Shown one piece after another: positions 1 to 8,193 of a DNA stretch of 64,000 nucleotides. Origin of the DNA: Microlunatus parietis (GTDB lineage Bacteria > Actinomycetota > Actinomycetes > Propionibacteriales > Propionibacteriaceae); the NCBI RefSeq assembly GCF_013407955.1, contig NZ_JACCBU010000001.1, forward strand, positions 1,736,001 to 1,800,000. Direction: 5' to 3'. The notes beneath the pieces were generated by a model. That model was not told the origin of the DNA. It saw only the letters and a program-made list of their open reading frames with translations, and searched no databases. A program made the translations under genes and the position numbers. The first letter of the stretch is position 1. Every line of letters begins with the position of its first letter.

Positions 1-158
1 GAGTAGTTGATCAACCGGCGCAGGTAGCCGCCGCAGTCGACCTCGTCCACCACTTCGACGTCCAACGGGACCCGCCGGTCCGGTCCCGGCAGCGGCCCCA
101 TCAGCCGTTCCATCCGCTCGGTCAGGTCCTCGGCCATGCCCGCACGATAGTCCGCCAT
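1..158 (-). CDS. alpha/beta hydrolase, N-terminal fragment (acetylxylan esterase or dienelactone hydrolase type)
   Basis: Only the first 52 codons lie in the window; the gene runs off the left edge. It starts at an ATG 20 bases after the MarR stop, so it is probably the third gene of the operon 996 to 1. The N-terminus carries a run reading VDCGGYLRRLINY near residues 40-52. That is how many actinobacterial esterase/dienelactone-hydrolase-like proteins begin, before the catalytic Ser, Asp and His, which would be off-window. The family call is inference from this short segment. The substrate cannot be guessed. Confidence 0.5.
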   Translation of the reverse strand, partial: MADYRAGMAEDLTERMERLMGPLPGPDRRVPLDVEVVDEVDCGGYLRRLINY

Positions 159-178
159 GATCACAAACCGACGCAGCA

Positions 179-616
179 TCATGAACCGGCCCGGCGGGCC
201 CGGTCGAGCAGCCGGCGCAGCGACCGCCGCAGGTCCTGCCGCTGGCGCGGGGTCCAGTCCTCGGTCAGCTCGGCGAAGACCTGCTCCTGCCAGCGGTGCG
301 CGGCCGCCAGCAGTTCCTCGCCGGCGCCCGTCACCGTGATCGTGCGACGCCTTCCGTCCTCGGCCGACCGGACCGGCGCGAGGTAGCCGGCGGCGGTCGC
401 GTCCTTGATCATCCGGGAGGCGCCGGACTGATCGAGACCCAGTTCGGCGGCGACCTCGTTGACGCCGACCGGCGGCCGGTCCGCGAGCACCCGGACCGCC
501 TCGGTGACCTGGACGCCCCGGCCGCGCCGGGCCAGTTCCCCGTCACCGGTCCCCCGGCGGGCCCAGTAGCGGACGAACTCGAACATCGTCTGACCGGGGC
601 CCGGTCGGTCGGTCAC
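179..616 (-). CDS. MarR family winged-helix transcriptional regulator
   Basis: This is a 145-residue winged-helix protein. The segment VNEVAAELGLDQSGASRMIKDATAAGYL is the recognition helix region, and RSAEDGRRRTITVT is the MarR beta-wing, followed by a C-terminal dimerisation helix rich in Arg. I start it at GTG 616, because that codon overlaps the TGA of the upstream gene by four bases (GTGA); an in-frame ATG at 586 would shorten it by ten residues. MarR proteins usually repress their own operon and respond to small phenolic or xenobiotic ligands. A palindrome suitable as its operator sits in front of the operon at 1008-1022. The ligand is unknown. Confidence 0.85.
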   Translation of the reverse strand: MTDRPGPGQTMFEFVRYWARRGTGDGELARRGRGVQVTEAVRVLADRPPVGVNEVAAELGLDQSGASRMIKDATAAGYLAPVRSAEDGRRRTITVTGAGEELLAAAHRWQEQVFAELTEDWTPRQRQDLRRSLRRLLDRARRAGS

Positions 617-996
617 GGGGTCTCGTCCAGCTCGGCGCAGATCAGGGCCAGGTCGAGGGCGGACCGCAGGTCGGGCAGCCGGAGCGCCGCGGAAACCCTT
701 CCCCCGGTGCATCGGAAGACGGTGGCGACCCGGGTCGGCTCCTCGTCCGCGGGCCAGCGGGCGTCCTGCTCGACGACGAGGAACCGGTGGCCGACCGGAT
801 GCCAGGACCGGGCGGTCAGCGCGATCCCCGAGTGGTCGATCCAGTCGACGAAGTCGTCGGCGCTGATCCGGCCGGCGCCCTTCGGGCCGAGCACGACCAC
901 CGGATCGGTCACCGCAGCCCGGGCCGCCTCGGGTGAGCGGGAGTTCACCGCCTCGTGCCAGCGATTCACGGCCTCTTCCAACGTTGCTGTCGCCAT
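613..996 (-). CDS. NTF2-like (SnoaL/DUF4440-type) small protein
   Basis: The product is 127 residues with the pattern of an NTF2-like fold. An N-terminal helix ([24 protein letters not shown]) is followed by a pocket region with [26 protein letters not shown], then beta strands containing [11 protein letters not shown] and [19 protein letters not shown]. Such domains serve as isomerases, hydrolases or ligand-binding subunits, so the activity cannot be named. It is the first gene of a translationally coupled operon with a MarR regulator and an alpha/beta hydrolase. This suggests a small ligand-response or detoxification unit. The start ATG lies 7 bases behind a TACAAT -10 element, so its mRNA is probably nearly leaderless. 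Confidence 0.7.
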   Translation of the reverse strand: MATATLEEAVNRWHEAVNSRSPEAARAAVTDPVVVLGPKGAGRISADDFVDWIDHSGIALTARSWHPVGHRFLVVEQDARWPADEEPTRVATVFRCTGGRVSAALRLPDLRSALDLALICAELDETP

Positions 997-1003
997 GGTC
1001 CAG

Positions 1004-1022
1004 ATTGTATGCGATTCGCATA
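1004..1022 (-). promoter_or_regulatory. Promoter -10 and palindromic operator of the MarR operon
   Basis: TATGCGA-T-TCGCATA at 1008-1022 is a perfect 7-1-7 inverted repeat. On the minus strand its left end runs into TACAAT (1009-1004), a good -10 sequence placed 7 bases before the ATG at 996. A dimeric repressor bound here would overlap the -35/-10 spacer. Assigning it to the MarR protein of this operon is inference from position and symmetry. Confidence 0.6.
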
Positions 1023-1080
1023 TACCTGGGTGCGGCCCGGCCCCCGACCCGTTCCGGACCGGCTGCGCCACAATGTCTGC

Positions 1081-2490
1081 ATGACGACGACTTCCAGCGA
1101 ACAGGACTTCCGGATCGAGCACGACACGATGGGCGAGGTGAAGGTCCCGGCCGCGGCGCTGTGGCGGGCCCAGACCCAACGTGCGGTGGAGAACTTCCCG
1201 ATCTCCGGTACGCCGATCGAACCGGCCCTGATCGCTGCCCTGGCGCGGATCAAGGGCGCCGCCGCCCAGACCAACGCCAAGCTCGGTGTGCTCGACGCCG
1301 CGCTGGCCGACGCGATCATCGCGGCCGCCGCGGAGGTCGCCGAGGGCAAGCATGATCGGGAGTTCCCGATCGACGTGTTCCAGACCGGTTCCGGTACGTC
1401 GAGCAACATGAACACCAACGAGGTGATCGCCTCGCTGGCCAGTCGCGGCGACGTCGACGTACACCCGAATGATCATGTGAACGCGTCCCAGTCCAGCAAC
1501 GACGTGTTCCCCAGCGCGATCCACATCGCGGCCACCGACGGCGTGATCAACACGCTGACGCCGGCGCTGCGCCACCTCGAGGAATCCCTGGCCGGCAAGG
1601 GACGTGAGTTCGCCGAGGTGGTCAAGAGCGGCCGTACCCACCTGATGGACGCGACGCCGGTGACACTGGGCCAGGAGTTCGGCGGCTATGCCGCGCAGGT
1701 GCGTTACGGGGTCGAGCGGCTCGAGGCGGCCCTGCCCCGGGTGGCCGAGCTGCCGCTGGGCGGCACTGCCGTCGGCACCGGGATCAACACGCCGGCCGGC
1801 TTCGCGCCGTCGGTGATCTCGATCATCGCCGAGCAGACCGGACTGCCACTGACCGAGGCCCGTGATCATTTCGAGGCGCAGGGCGCCCGGGACGGTCTGG
1901 TCGAGCTGTCCGGCGCACTGAAGACGATCGCGGTCGGCCTGACCAAGATCGCCAACGACCTGCGCTGGATGGGCTCCGGACCGAGGGCCGGGCTGGGCGA
2001 GATCGCGCTGCCGGACCTGCAGCCGGGTTCGTCGATCATGCCGGGCAAGGTCAACCCGGTGCTCTGCGAGGCGACCCTGATGGTCTGCGCGCAGGTGATC
2101 GGCAACGACGCCGCGGTGACCGTGTCCGGCGCGGCCGGCAACTTCGAGCTCAACGTGATGCTGCCGGTGATCGCCCGCAACGTGCTGGAATCGATCCGGC
2201 TGCTGGCCAACGTGAGCCGGTTGCTGGCCGACCGTTGTGTCTCCGGCATCGTCGCGAACGCGGACCACTGCCGCACGCTGGCCGAGTCGTCGCCGTCGAT
2301 CGTGACGCCGCTGAACCGCTACATCGGGTACGAGAACGCCGCCGCGGTCGCCAAGCAGGCCCTGAAGGAGGGCCGCACCATCCGCGAGGTCGTGATCGAC
2401 TCCGGCTACGTCGCCGACGGCAAGCTCACCGAGGAGCAGCTGGACCAGGCCCTCGACGTCCTCTCCATGACCCGCCCCCCGCAACCCTGA
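1081..2490 (+). CDS. fumC: Class II fumarate hydratase
   Basis: This is a 469-residue iron-independent fumarase that hydrates fumarate to L-malate in the citric acid cycle as a cytosolic homotetramer. The sequence has the class II landmarks. The region [14 protein letters not shown] (about 102-115) and the substrate loop [14 protein letters not shown] are present. So is [13 protein letters not shown], and the fumarase/aspartase signature [10 protein letters not shown] lies near residue 316. GTSSNMN and the overall length separate it from aspartase and argininosuccinate lyase. The ATG at 1081 follows CACAAT by only five bases, so it may be read from a leaderless transcript. It is divergent from the MarR operon and ends 5 bases before a dispersed palindromic repeat. 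Confidence 0.97.
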   Translation: MTTTSSEQDFRIEHDTMGEVKVPAAALWRAQTQRAVENFPISGTPIEPALIAALARIKGAAAQTNAKLGVLDAALADAIIAAAAEVAEGKHDREFPIDVFQTGSGTSSNMNTNEVIASLASRGDVDVHPNDHVNASQSSNDVFPSAIHIAATDGVINTLTPALRHLEESLAGKGREFAEVVKSGRTHLMDATPVTLGQEFGGYAAQVRYGVERLEAALPRVAELPLGGTAVGTGINTPAGFAPSVISIIAEQTGLPLTEARDHFEAQGARDGLVELSGALKTIAVGLTKIANDLRWMGSGPRAGLGEIALPDLQPGSSIMPGKVNPVLCEATLMVCAQVIGNDAAVTVSGAAGNFELNVMLPVIARNVLESIRLLANVSRLLADRCVSGIVANADHCRTLAESSPSIVTPLNRYIGYENAAAVAKQALKEGRTIREVVIDSGYVADGKLTEEQLDQALDVLSMTRPPQP

Positions 2491-2495
2491 ACATC

Positions 2496-2558
2496 CGCCG
2501 ACCGGTCACAAAAGCAGCGGTTTTTGCGGCGTGTCGCTGCAGTGGTGACCGGTCGGCG
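2496..2558 (+). repeat. Dispersed double-hairpin element, copy 1
   Basis: Outer arms CGCCGACCGGTCAC (2496-2509) and its exact complement (2545-2558) form a 14-bp stem. Inside are a four-base internal loop, a second stem GCAGCG/CGCTGC (2514-2519 with 2535-2540) and a 15-base loop containing GCGGCGTGT. Related copies lie at 7449, 8062 and 41446. It begins 5 bases after the fumC stop and could act as a terminator or mRNA 3' structure. Confidence 0.85.
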
Positions 2559-3180
2559 AGAGGTTCGGGGCCTGGGACCTGCGGGCCGGGCCGGGCATGA
2601 GCGATCAGCGGGAAGGTCGAGCCCGGAACCTGCAGGCCGGACCGGACTCGCGGGTCGCAGGGCAGCCTGATCGCGGGTACCCAGCCGTAAATACTTGCGT
2701 TGACCACCCGCCTGATCGGCTGAGTGACCGAAATCCAGCCGACTTCGCCTATCCGGACCCGAGAAGTGCCCTTCCTGCGCGAAGTCGGCTGGACTTCGGT
2801 CACGCAGCCGGTAAGCACTCGCCAGGGCCGCGGTCAGGCCCGGGAATCTGCGAGCCGAACCGGGCTCGAAGCCGAGACCCTGGTCGAGCCCTGGGACTGG
2901 CAAGCGCGCCGGCCGCGGCCTGGCATAGACCCAGCCGGCTGAACCGGACTCGCGAGCAACCGGCGCGCAGACCACCCTCGGGCGCAGGAGGCCCGAAGCG
3001 GCCCCGATCGGCGCGAACCACGGCCGAGCTCGGACCCAGCCGACCGGACGGATTCACGAGCGACCCGCAGGCGACCCTTGAGCCAGACCTAGCCAACCGA
3101 ACCCGGACTCACGGGTGACGACGGACCGCGGTCGAGCCCAGCCACCCCGGACCAGGTCCGCGGGGCGGCCGGCGGCGACG
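2559..3180. other. Non-coding stretch with a long hairpin and degenerate repeats
   Basis: No convincing gene is present. The stretch contains scattered short repeats: GGTCGAGCCC occurs three times (about 2616, 2882 and 3130), and a degenerate ACCGGACTCGCGGG-like word occurs near 2650, 2943 and 3104. It also contains the hairpin listed separately at 2724-2803. Open frames through it have atypical codon use and no recognisable domains. Confidence 0.5.
2724..2803. repeat. Long inverted repeat, 25-bp arms
   Basis: The left arm 2724-2748 starts GTGACCGAAATCCAGC, and the right arm 2779-2803 is its complement at 24 of 25 positions, with a 30-base loop between. The single mismatch is A opposite C on this strand, which becomes a G-U pair on the other strand. 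No repeat partner was seen elsewhere in the window. Confidence 0.8.
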
Positions 3181-4836
3181 TCAGGCCGGGCGGGTCCAGA
3201 TCGTCGTCGCGCCGGGGAGTTCGTCGCCGTCGAGCGGAGAGCTGGAAAGCAGCACCTCGTCCGCGGTAAGCGGGTAGGGCTCCGACCCGAAGTTGCTGAC
3301 GCAGGTCCACCCGTTCGGGCGGCGGAAGGCGAGCACGTCCTCCCGACCGGTGTCCAGCCAGGTCAGCGACTCCTCGGCCTGCAGCTCGCGGCGCAACCGG
3401 AGCGCGGCCCGGTAGAGCGCCAGCGTCGAGTCCGGATCCCGGTCCTGGACCTCGACCGCGAGCCCGGCGAACCAGTCAGGCTGCGGCAGATGGGCGGGTC
3501 CGCTGCCGAAGCCGTACGAACTCCCGGTGGCGGTCCAGGGCAGCGGTACCCGGCACCCGTCCCGGCCGATCTGCTCGCCGCCGCTGCGGAAGAAGGCCGG
3601 GTCCTGCCGCTGGTCGGCGGGGATCCCGGCCACCTCGTGCAGGCCCAGTTCCTCACCCTGGTAGAGATACGCGCTGCCCGGGAGGGCCAATTCGATCAAG
3701 GTCGCAGCCCGGGCCCGGCGCAGGCCGAGCTCTCGGTCCAGCTTCGGTTCGGTGCCGCCGCTGCGCAGCCAGTCCGCGCCGTGCTTGGCGATCACCGAGT
3801 CCGGGTCTTTGGCGCCGAGCGGCGGAAGTCCGTACCGGGTCGGGTGCCGAACCACGTCGTGGTTGGACAGCACCCAGGTCGTCGACGAGCCGGACCGGGC
3901 GGCGAGCTCGAGGTTCTCGGTGATCACGGTGCGGAAGGACGGAGCGTCGTAGTCGGACTGCAGCAGGTCGAAGTTGAACGCCTGGCCGAGTCCCTCCGCG
4001 CTCGCGTACGACGGCCGCCGGTCCGCGTCCACCCAGGCTTCGGCGACCGCGGTTCGCGGCGGCGTGTACTCGTTGAACACCGCGCGCCATTCGGCGTAGA
4101 TGTCGTGCACCTCGTCGCGGTCCCACAGCGGGTGCTGCCCGGCGCCCGTTCGGGTACGCAGCTCGGACCAGGGCGGCAGTTCGACGGGCAGCCGCTTGGC
4201 CAGGCCGTGCGCGACGTCCACCCGGAACCCGTCCACACCGCGATCGGACCAGAACCGCAACGTGTGCAGGAAGTCCGCCCGGACCTCGGGGTTGTCCCAG
4301 TTCAGATCCGGCTGCTCCTTGGCGAACAGGTGCAGATACCACTGGCCATCGCCGACCGGCTCCCAGGCCGGGCCGCCGAAGATCGACGGCCAGTCGGCCG
4401 GCGGCTCGCTGCCGTCCGGGCCCAGGCCGTCGCGGAAGATGTAGCGCGCCCGGGCCGGCGAACCCTTCGGCGCGGCCAACGCCTCCCGGAACCAGACGTG
4501 CCGATCGGAGCTGTGGTTGGGCACCAGGTCGATGATCATCTTCAGACCGATCTCGTGCAGCCGGGCGGTCAACTCGTCGAAGTCGGCCAGGGTGCCGAGC
4601 AGCGGGTCCACGTCGCGGTAGTCGTCGACGTCGTACCCGCCGTCGGCCAGCGCCGACGGATAGAACGGGCTGAGCCAGACAGCGTCGACACCGAGCTTCC
4701 GCAGGTGATCGATCCGGTTGATCACACCGCGAAGATCACCGATGCCGTCACCGTTCCCGTCGGCGAAGGAGCGTGGATAGATCTGGTACACGACGGCCTG
4801 CCGCCACCAGCTGTGGTCGGTCTGGGCGTTGATCAT
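3181..4836 (-). CDS. GH13 alpha-glucosidase (oligo-1,6-glucosidase/maltase type)
   Basis: This 551-residue cytoplasmic GH13 enzyme has no signal peptide. The four conserved amylase regions are visible. Region I is DLVPNH (103-108). Region II is GFRVDVAH with the nucleophile Asp near 207. Region III is VAEAW with the acid/base Glu near 266. Region IV is SNHD (324-327). The N-terminus WWRQAVVYQIYPRSFADGNGDGIGDL is typical of exo-acting alpha-glucosidases that release glucose from maltose and isomaltose-type oligosaccharides. The DVVRHPTRYG segment after region IV fits the actinobacterial maltase group. I use ATG 4836; an in-frame GTG at 4848 is possible. It is divergent from a ROK regulator, with a shared palindrome between them. 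Confidence 0.92.
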   Translation of the reverse strand: MINAQTDHSWWRQAVVYQIYPRSFADGNGDGIGDLRGVINRIDHLRKLGVDAVWLSPFYPSALADGGYDVDDYRDVDPLLGTLADFDELTARLHEIGLKMIIDLVPNHSSDRHVWFREALAAPKGSPARARYIFRDGLGPDGSEPPADWPSIFGGPAWEPVGDGQWYLHLFAKEQPDLNWDNPEVRADFLHTLRFWSDRGVDGFRVDVAHGLAKRLPVELPPWSELRTRTGAGQHPLWDRDEVHDIYAEWRAVFNEYTPPRTAVAEAWVDADRRPSYASAEGLGQAFNFDLLQSDYDAPSFRTVITENLELAARSGSSTTWVLSNHDVVRHPTRYGLPPLGAKDPDSVIAKHGADWLRSGGTEPKLDRELGLRRARAATLIELALPGSAYLYQGEELGLHEVAGIPADQRQDPAFFRSGGEQIGRDGCRVPLPWTATGSSYGFGSGPAHLPQPDWFAGLAVEVQDRDPDSTLALYRAALRLRRELQAEESLTWLDTGREDVLAFRRPNGWTCVSNFGSEPYPLTADEVLLSSSPLDGDELPGATTIWTRPA

Positions 4837-4856
4837 GGAATCGGTCACCGAATAAA

Positions 4857-4875
4857 TGTAGATTCTAGATTTACA
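4857..4875. promoter_or_regulatory. Probable ROK regulator operator between divergent genes
   Basis: TGTAGATTCTAGATTTACA is an AT-rich imperfect palindrome (TGTAnAT-n5-ATnTACA) in the 65-base gap between the glucosidase and ROK genes. AT-rich inverted repeats of this type are usual for ROK repressors. It would sit over both divergent promoters. Binding is inferred. Confidence 0.55.
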
Positions 4876-4901
4876 TCCCGCAACAAGCGGAGGAGGCGCT
4901 C

Positions 4902-6104
4902 GTGACGAACCCGTCGGCGGCAACGTCGCCTCAGCTGTTGCGACAGCTGAATGCCGGCCTGGTGGTGCGCCACGCCCTCACCTCGGGCCCGTTCACCGCG
5001 GCCGACGTCATGGCGGCCACCGGGCTGACCCGGTCCACCGCGCTGCAGATCTGCGACCGGTTGGCTGCCGGAGGCTGGCTCGCCGAACTGGACGACGCGC
5101 GTGCCGCGGGCGAGTACCGCAAGGGCCGGCCGGCCCGGCGCTATCGCCTCCGGCCGCGGCACGGACACCTGGTCGCCGTCGACGCCGGTCTGCACCGCAT
5201 CGTCGCCACCGTGGCCGATCTCACCGGTGCCGAACTGTCCCGGGCGGAGCGGGCCGTCGGCCCGGAGACCTCTCCGCGCCGGCGCGGCACGGCGGTACGG
5301 GCGGCCGTCGATGCCGCACTCGCGCGGTCAGGCACCACGCCCGGCACGGTCTTCGTCACCGTACTCGGCGTGCCGGCCCCGGTCGACGAGGCCGGCGATT
5401 CTCCGGCCGGCCATGAGTTCTGGGCCAGAATGAATCCCGGCCTGACCGGCCGGCTCGACGGGTACGGCCGGGTCGTGGTGGACAACGACGCCAACCTGGC
5501 GGCGCTGGCCGAGCGGGCCCGGGGCGCCGGCCAGGACAGCGCCTCGTTCGCGGCCCTGGTCTGCGGCGAGGCCTTCGGGGCCGGGCTGATCGTCGACGAC
5601 CGGTTGATCCGGGGCCGCGGCGGCGGTGCCGGCGAACTCCGGCTGCTCGACCTGGTGACCGGCGTCGGCTCGGTGGCCGGGCTGGCGACACTCGCCCGGG
5701 ACGGCGCGGCCAAGCTGCTCGCCGCGGGCAGGGTTCCGGCCGGTTCCCCGCTCGCTCGCCGTACCGCGCAGACGGTCACCGCCGACGACGTCTTCGCCGC
5801 GGCCGCCGCCGGGGACCGGGCCGCGCTCGGGCTAGCCCGCCGGCTCGGCGACCGGCTGGCCCGCGTTGTCCTGGTGCTGGGCAGCCTGCTCGACCTGGAG
5901 CGGGTGATCATCACCGGGGCGCTGGCCGCCTCCGTACAGCCGGTGATCGACCGTGCCGCCGCAACGCTGCGCGACCTGTCGCCGGCGCCCGCTCCCGACC
6001 TGCTCGCCTCCCCGCTCGGCGACGCAGGGGTGCTGATCGGCGCCGTCGAACGCGGCCTTACCGAGGTGCGCGCACGGCCGCTCGACTTCGCTCCCTTCTC
6101 ATGA
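4902..6104 (+). CDS. ROK family transcriptional regulator
   Basis: The 400-residue protein has an N-terminal winged helix (LLRQLNAGLVVRHALTSGPFTAADVMAATGLTRSTALQICDRL, about 8-50) fused to a ROK sugar-kinase-like domain. VVVDNDANLAALAERA and FGAGLIVDDRLIRGRGGGAGEL are the typical ROK core. The CxCGxxGC zinc cluster that most ROK proteins carry after AGE is missing; here the sequence runs on as LRLLDLVTGVGSVAGL. The GTG start at 4902 follows a strong GGAGGAGG ribosome site. By position it controls the divergent GH13 glucosidase in response to a sugar. Loss of the zinc site is common in regulator members but may alter sugar sensing. Confidence 0.9.
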   Translation: MTNPSAATSPQLLRQLNAGLVVRHALTSGPFTAADVMAATGLTRSTALQICDRLAAGGWLAELDDARAAGEYRKGRPARRYRLRPRHGHLVAVDAGLHRIVATVADLTGAELSRAERAVGPETSPRRRGTAVRAAVDAALARSGTTPGTVFVTVLGVPAPVDEAGDSPAGHEFWARMNPGLTGRLDGYGRVVVDNDANLAALAERARGAGQDSASFAALVCGEAFGAGLIVDDRLIRGRGGGAGELRLLDLVTGVGSVAGLATLARDGAAKLLAAGRVPAGSPLARRTAQTVTADDVFAAAAAGDRAALGLARRLGDRLARVVLVLGSLLDLERVIITGALAASVQPVIDRAAATLRDLSPAPAPDLLASPLGDAGVLIGAVERGLTEVRARPLDFAPFS

Positions 6105-6182
6105 CCGATAATTCACAGCGGGCAACAAAAGAATTTCCTGTAGCGTCCCAGTCTCCAGGATTCAGACAGAAGGAGTTCCTGC

Positions 6183-7445
6183 GTGTCGCGCATCGTGCAA
6201 AAGTTCGGTGGTTCGTCCGTTGCCGATGCCGACAGCATCAAGCGGGTCGCCAAGCGGATCGTCGCGACCCGGCAGGCCGGGCATGACGTGGTGGTGGTGA
6301 TCTCGGCCATGGGCGACACCACCGACGAACTGATGGATCTGGCCCTGCGGGTCTCGCCGCGGCCCGCGCCGCGCGAACTCGACATGCTGCTGACCGCGGG
6401 CGAGCGGATGAGCGCAGCACTGCTGGCAATGGCGATCGCCGATCTCGGCATGACCGCCCGGTCGTTCACCGGCTCGCAGGCCGGCGTGATCACCACTGCG
6501 AACCACGGCAACGCGCGGATCATCGACATCACGCCCGGCCGGATCGTGTCGGCCCTCGAGGAAGGTGACGTCGTGATCGTGGCCGGCTTCCAGGGCGTCA
6601 GCCAGGACACCAGGGACGTCACCACGATCGGCCGCGGCGGCTCGGACACGACGGCGGTCGCGCTCGCCGCCTCGCTCGCGGCCGATCACTGCGAGATCTA
6701 CAGCGACGTCGACGGCGTCTTCACCGCCGACCCGCGGATCGTGCCGAAGGCGCGGCACCTGACCGAGATCAGCTACGAGGAGATGTTGGAGCTCGCGGCG
6801 TGCGGCTCCAAGATCCTGCACCTGCGGTGCGTCGAGTACGCCCGCCGGGAACGGATCCCGGTCCATGTCCGCTCCGCGTTCACCACCAGGGAAGGCACCT
6901 GGGTGACCGATCTCCGGGACGACGGCACCGAGCGGCCGGTGATCGCCGGGGTGGCGCACGACGTCGGCGAGGCCAAGATCACCATCGTCGGCGTACCGGA
7001 CCGGGTCGGCGAGGCGGCCCGGATCTTCCAGGAGATCTCCTCGATCGACGTCAGCATCGACATGATCGTGCAGAACGTCTCCGCCGTCGCCACCGAACGC
7101 ACCGACATCTCCTTCACCCTGCCCAAGACCGACAGCCGCGCCGCCGTCGAGGCCCTCACCGGAATCCAGCAGGAGGTCGACTTCGCCGACCTGCTGTACG
7201 ACGACCAGATCGGCAAGGTCTCCATCGTCGGCGCCGGCATGCGCTCCCACCCGGGCGTCTCCGCGACGTTCTTCGCCGCCCTCGCCGAAGCCGGGATCAA
7301 CCTCGAGATGATCTCCACCTCCGGCATCCGGATCTCGGTCGTGATCGACGACCAAGACGTTCCCCGAGCCGTCCGAGCCGCCCACACCGCCTTCGGCCTC
7401 GACGCCGACCAGGAGGCCACCGTCTACGCCGGCACCGGCCGCTAA
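6183..7445 (+). CDS. lysC: Aspartate kinase
   Basis: This is a 420-residue aspartokinase, which phosphorylates L-aspartate in the first step toward lysine/diaminopimelate, methionine and threonine. The N-terminal [15 protein letters not shown] is the kinase signature, and [16 protein letters not shown] is the nucleotide/aspartate loop. Two ACT domains follow (about 265-340 and 345-420), including the allosteric element [18 protein letters not shown]. Length and architecture match the feedback-regulated actinobacterial enzyme, in which an internal start often yields a separate beta subunit. The GTG start at 6183 is preceded by AAGGAG. An asd gene, often the next gene, is not downstream. A dispersed palindrome starts 3 bases after the stop. 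Confidence 0.96.
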   Translation: MSRIVQKFGGSSVADADSIKRVAKRIVATRQAGHDVVVVISAMGDTTDELMDLALRVSPRPAPRELDMLLTAGERMSAALLAMAIADLGMTARSFTGSQAGVITTANHGNARIIDITPGRIVSALEEGDVVIVAGFQGVSQDTRDVTTIGRGGSDTTAVALAASLAADHCEIYSDVDGVFTADPRIVPKARHLTEISYEEMLELAACGSKILHLRCVEYARRERIPVHVRSAFTTREGTWVTDLRDDGTERPVIAGVAHDVGEAKITIVGVPDRVGEAARIFQEISSIDVSIDMIVQNVSAVATERTDISFTLPKTDSRAAVEALTGIQQEVDFADLLYDDQIGKVSIVGAGMRSHPGVSATFFAALAEAGINLEMISTSGIRISVVIDDQDVPRAVRAAHTAFGLDADQEATVYAGTGR

Positions 7446-7448
7446 CCC

Positions 7449-7511
7449 CGCCGACCAGTCACCAAAGCAGCTGTTTTTGCGGCGTGTCGCTGCGTTTGTG
7501 ACCGGTCGGCG
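7449..7511 (+). repeat. Dispersed double-hairpin element, copy 2
   Basis: Same layout as the copy at 2496: outer arms 7449-7462 and 7498-7511, inner GCAGC/GCTGC, and a loop with GCGGCGTGT. One arm position is A opposite C on the plus strand, which is a G-U pair on the minus strand. It starts 3 bases behind the aspartate kinase stop, in the same orientation to the gene as copy 1. Confidence 0.85.
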
Positions 7512-7546
7512 GCGCTGAAAGGCGGTAGGTCGGCCGAGGCGCGTTC

Positions 7547-7650
7547 GCCGATCGGCTGGGTGCAGAACCGGGGCCCGCCGGCCGATCGGCTGGGTGCAGA
7601 ACCAGGGGCCCGCCGGCCGATCGGCTGGGTGCAGAGCCTGGGGCCCGCCG
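7547..7650. repeat. Three tandem copies of a 34-35 bp unit
   Basis: Units at 7547-7580, 7581-7615 and 7616-7650 all begin GCCGATCGGCTGGGTGCAGA and end GGGGCCCGCCG, differing by one insertion and a few substitutions. GCCGATCGGC is itself a palindrome, so the array contains regularly spaced palindromes. It lies between two oppositely oriented dispersed hairpins. Confidence 0.85.
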
Positions 7651-8061
7651 GCAGGCCGATCAGCGTGCGAAACGGGTCCGGTCGCCGATCACCCTCCGCA
7701 GCCGCTTTCCGGCCGAGACCCCCGGGTCTGGGTTGATTCCCGCGATGCCTCGACTGCGGGCCTGTCGCGATTTCACTGCTGATGGAGCGCTGGGACCGAT
7801 TTCAACGATGAACCATCCGGTGGGAAGAGGAATCGCGACATCGGCCCACGGTCGCGGCGGCCGCTGGTCATCAAGATCAACCGTGTCAGCCGGCATCGGC
7901 GCAAGCCGCGCCAACGCTCCGCGCGGAGGGCGGATCAGTCGAGTGGTCCCGAGGATAGGCCGGAGGGTCCTGCCCGTACCGCGTCGGGCAGCCGCGGGCA
8001 GGCCGGCGCATCGCGCGCCGGATGCCGATCCAAACCGCCCATCCAGACCTCCGCCCTCAGA
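7651..8061. other. Non-coding stretch, possibly a decayed gene
   Basis: I see no gene I can support. The minus strand has an open frame 7660-7896 (78 codons from ATG 7896). About a third of its codons end in A or T, unlike the neighbouring genes; it lacks a ribosome site and matches no family I know. It may be a decayed or foreign fragment. Confidence 0.3.
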
Positions 8062-8122
8062 TCGACCGGTCACTTCTGCAGCGACACGCCGCCAAAACCG
8101 CTGCTTTGGTGACTGGTCGGCG
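8062..8122 (-). repeat. Dispersed double-hairpin element, copy 3
   Basis: The element is in reverse orientation to the copies at 2496 and 7449. Outer arms 8062-8073 and 8109-8120, inner GCAGCG/CGCTGC (8078-8083 with 8099-8104). With copy 2 it brackets the gene-free interval 7512-8061. It is the only copy not directly behind a stop codon. Confidence 0.8.
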
Positions 8123-8181
8123 GGATTTTGGGGAGGGTTCCGGTGGGCGGGAATCTCGGGTACGGGCGGGGCGGAGTCGCT

Positions 8182-8187
8182 TAGCGT
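8182..8187 (+). promoter_or_regulatory. -10 element of a leaderless promoter
   Basis: TAGCGT lies 6 bases before the ATG at 8194, so transcription should begin at or next to the start codon. No ribosome site precedes the ATG. I could not place a clear -35. Confidence 0.45.
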
Positions 8188-8193
8188 CGTGTC

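Noticed and set aside
2597..3118. Open frame of 173 codons in the fumC-glucosidase gap
   Set aside because: Contains the arms of the long hairpin and repeated short words, has no ribosome site and no recognisable domain; other frames are equally open because of high GC.
6101..6286. Short frame overlapping the ROK stop by ATGA
   Set aside because: Runs into the start of aspartate kinase in another frame, with no protein-like pattern; the overlap is chance.
7660..7896. Minus-strand frame of 78 codons
   Set aside because: Roughly a third of codons end in A or T, no ribosome site, no family; treated as non-coding or decayed.
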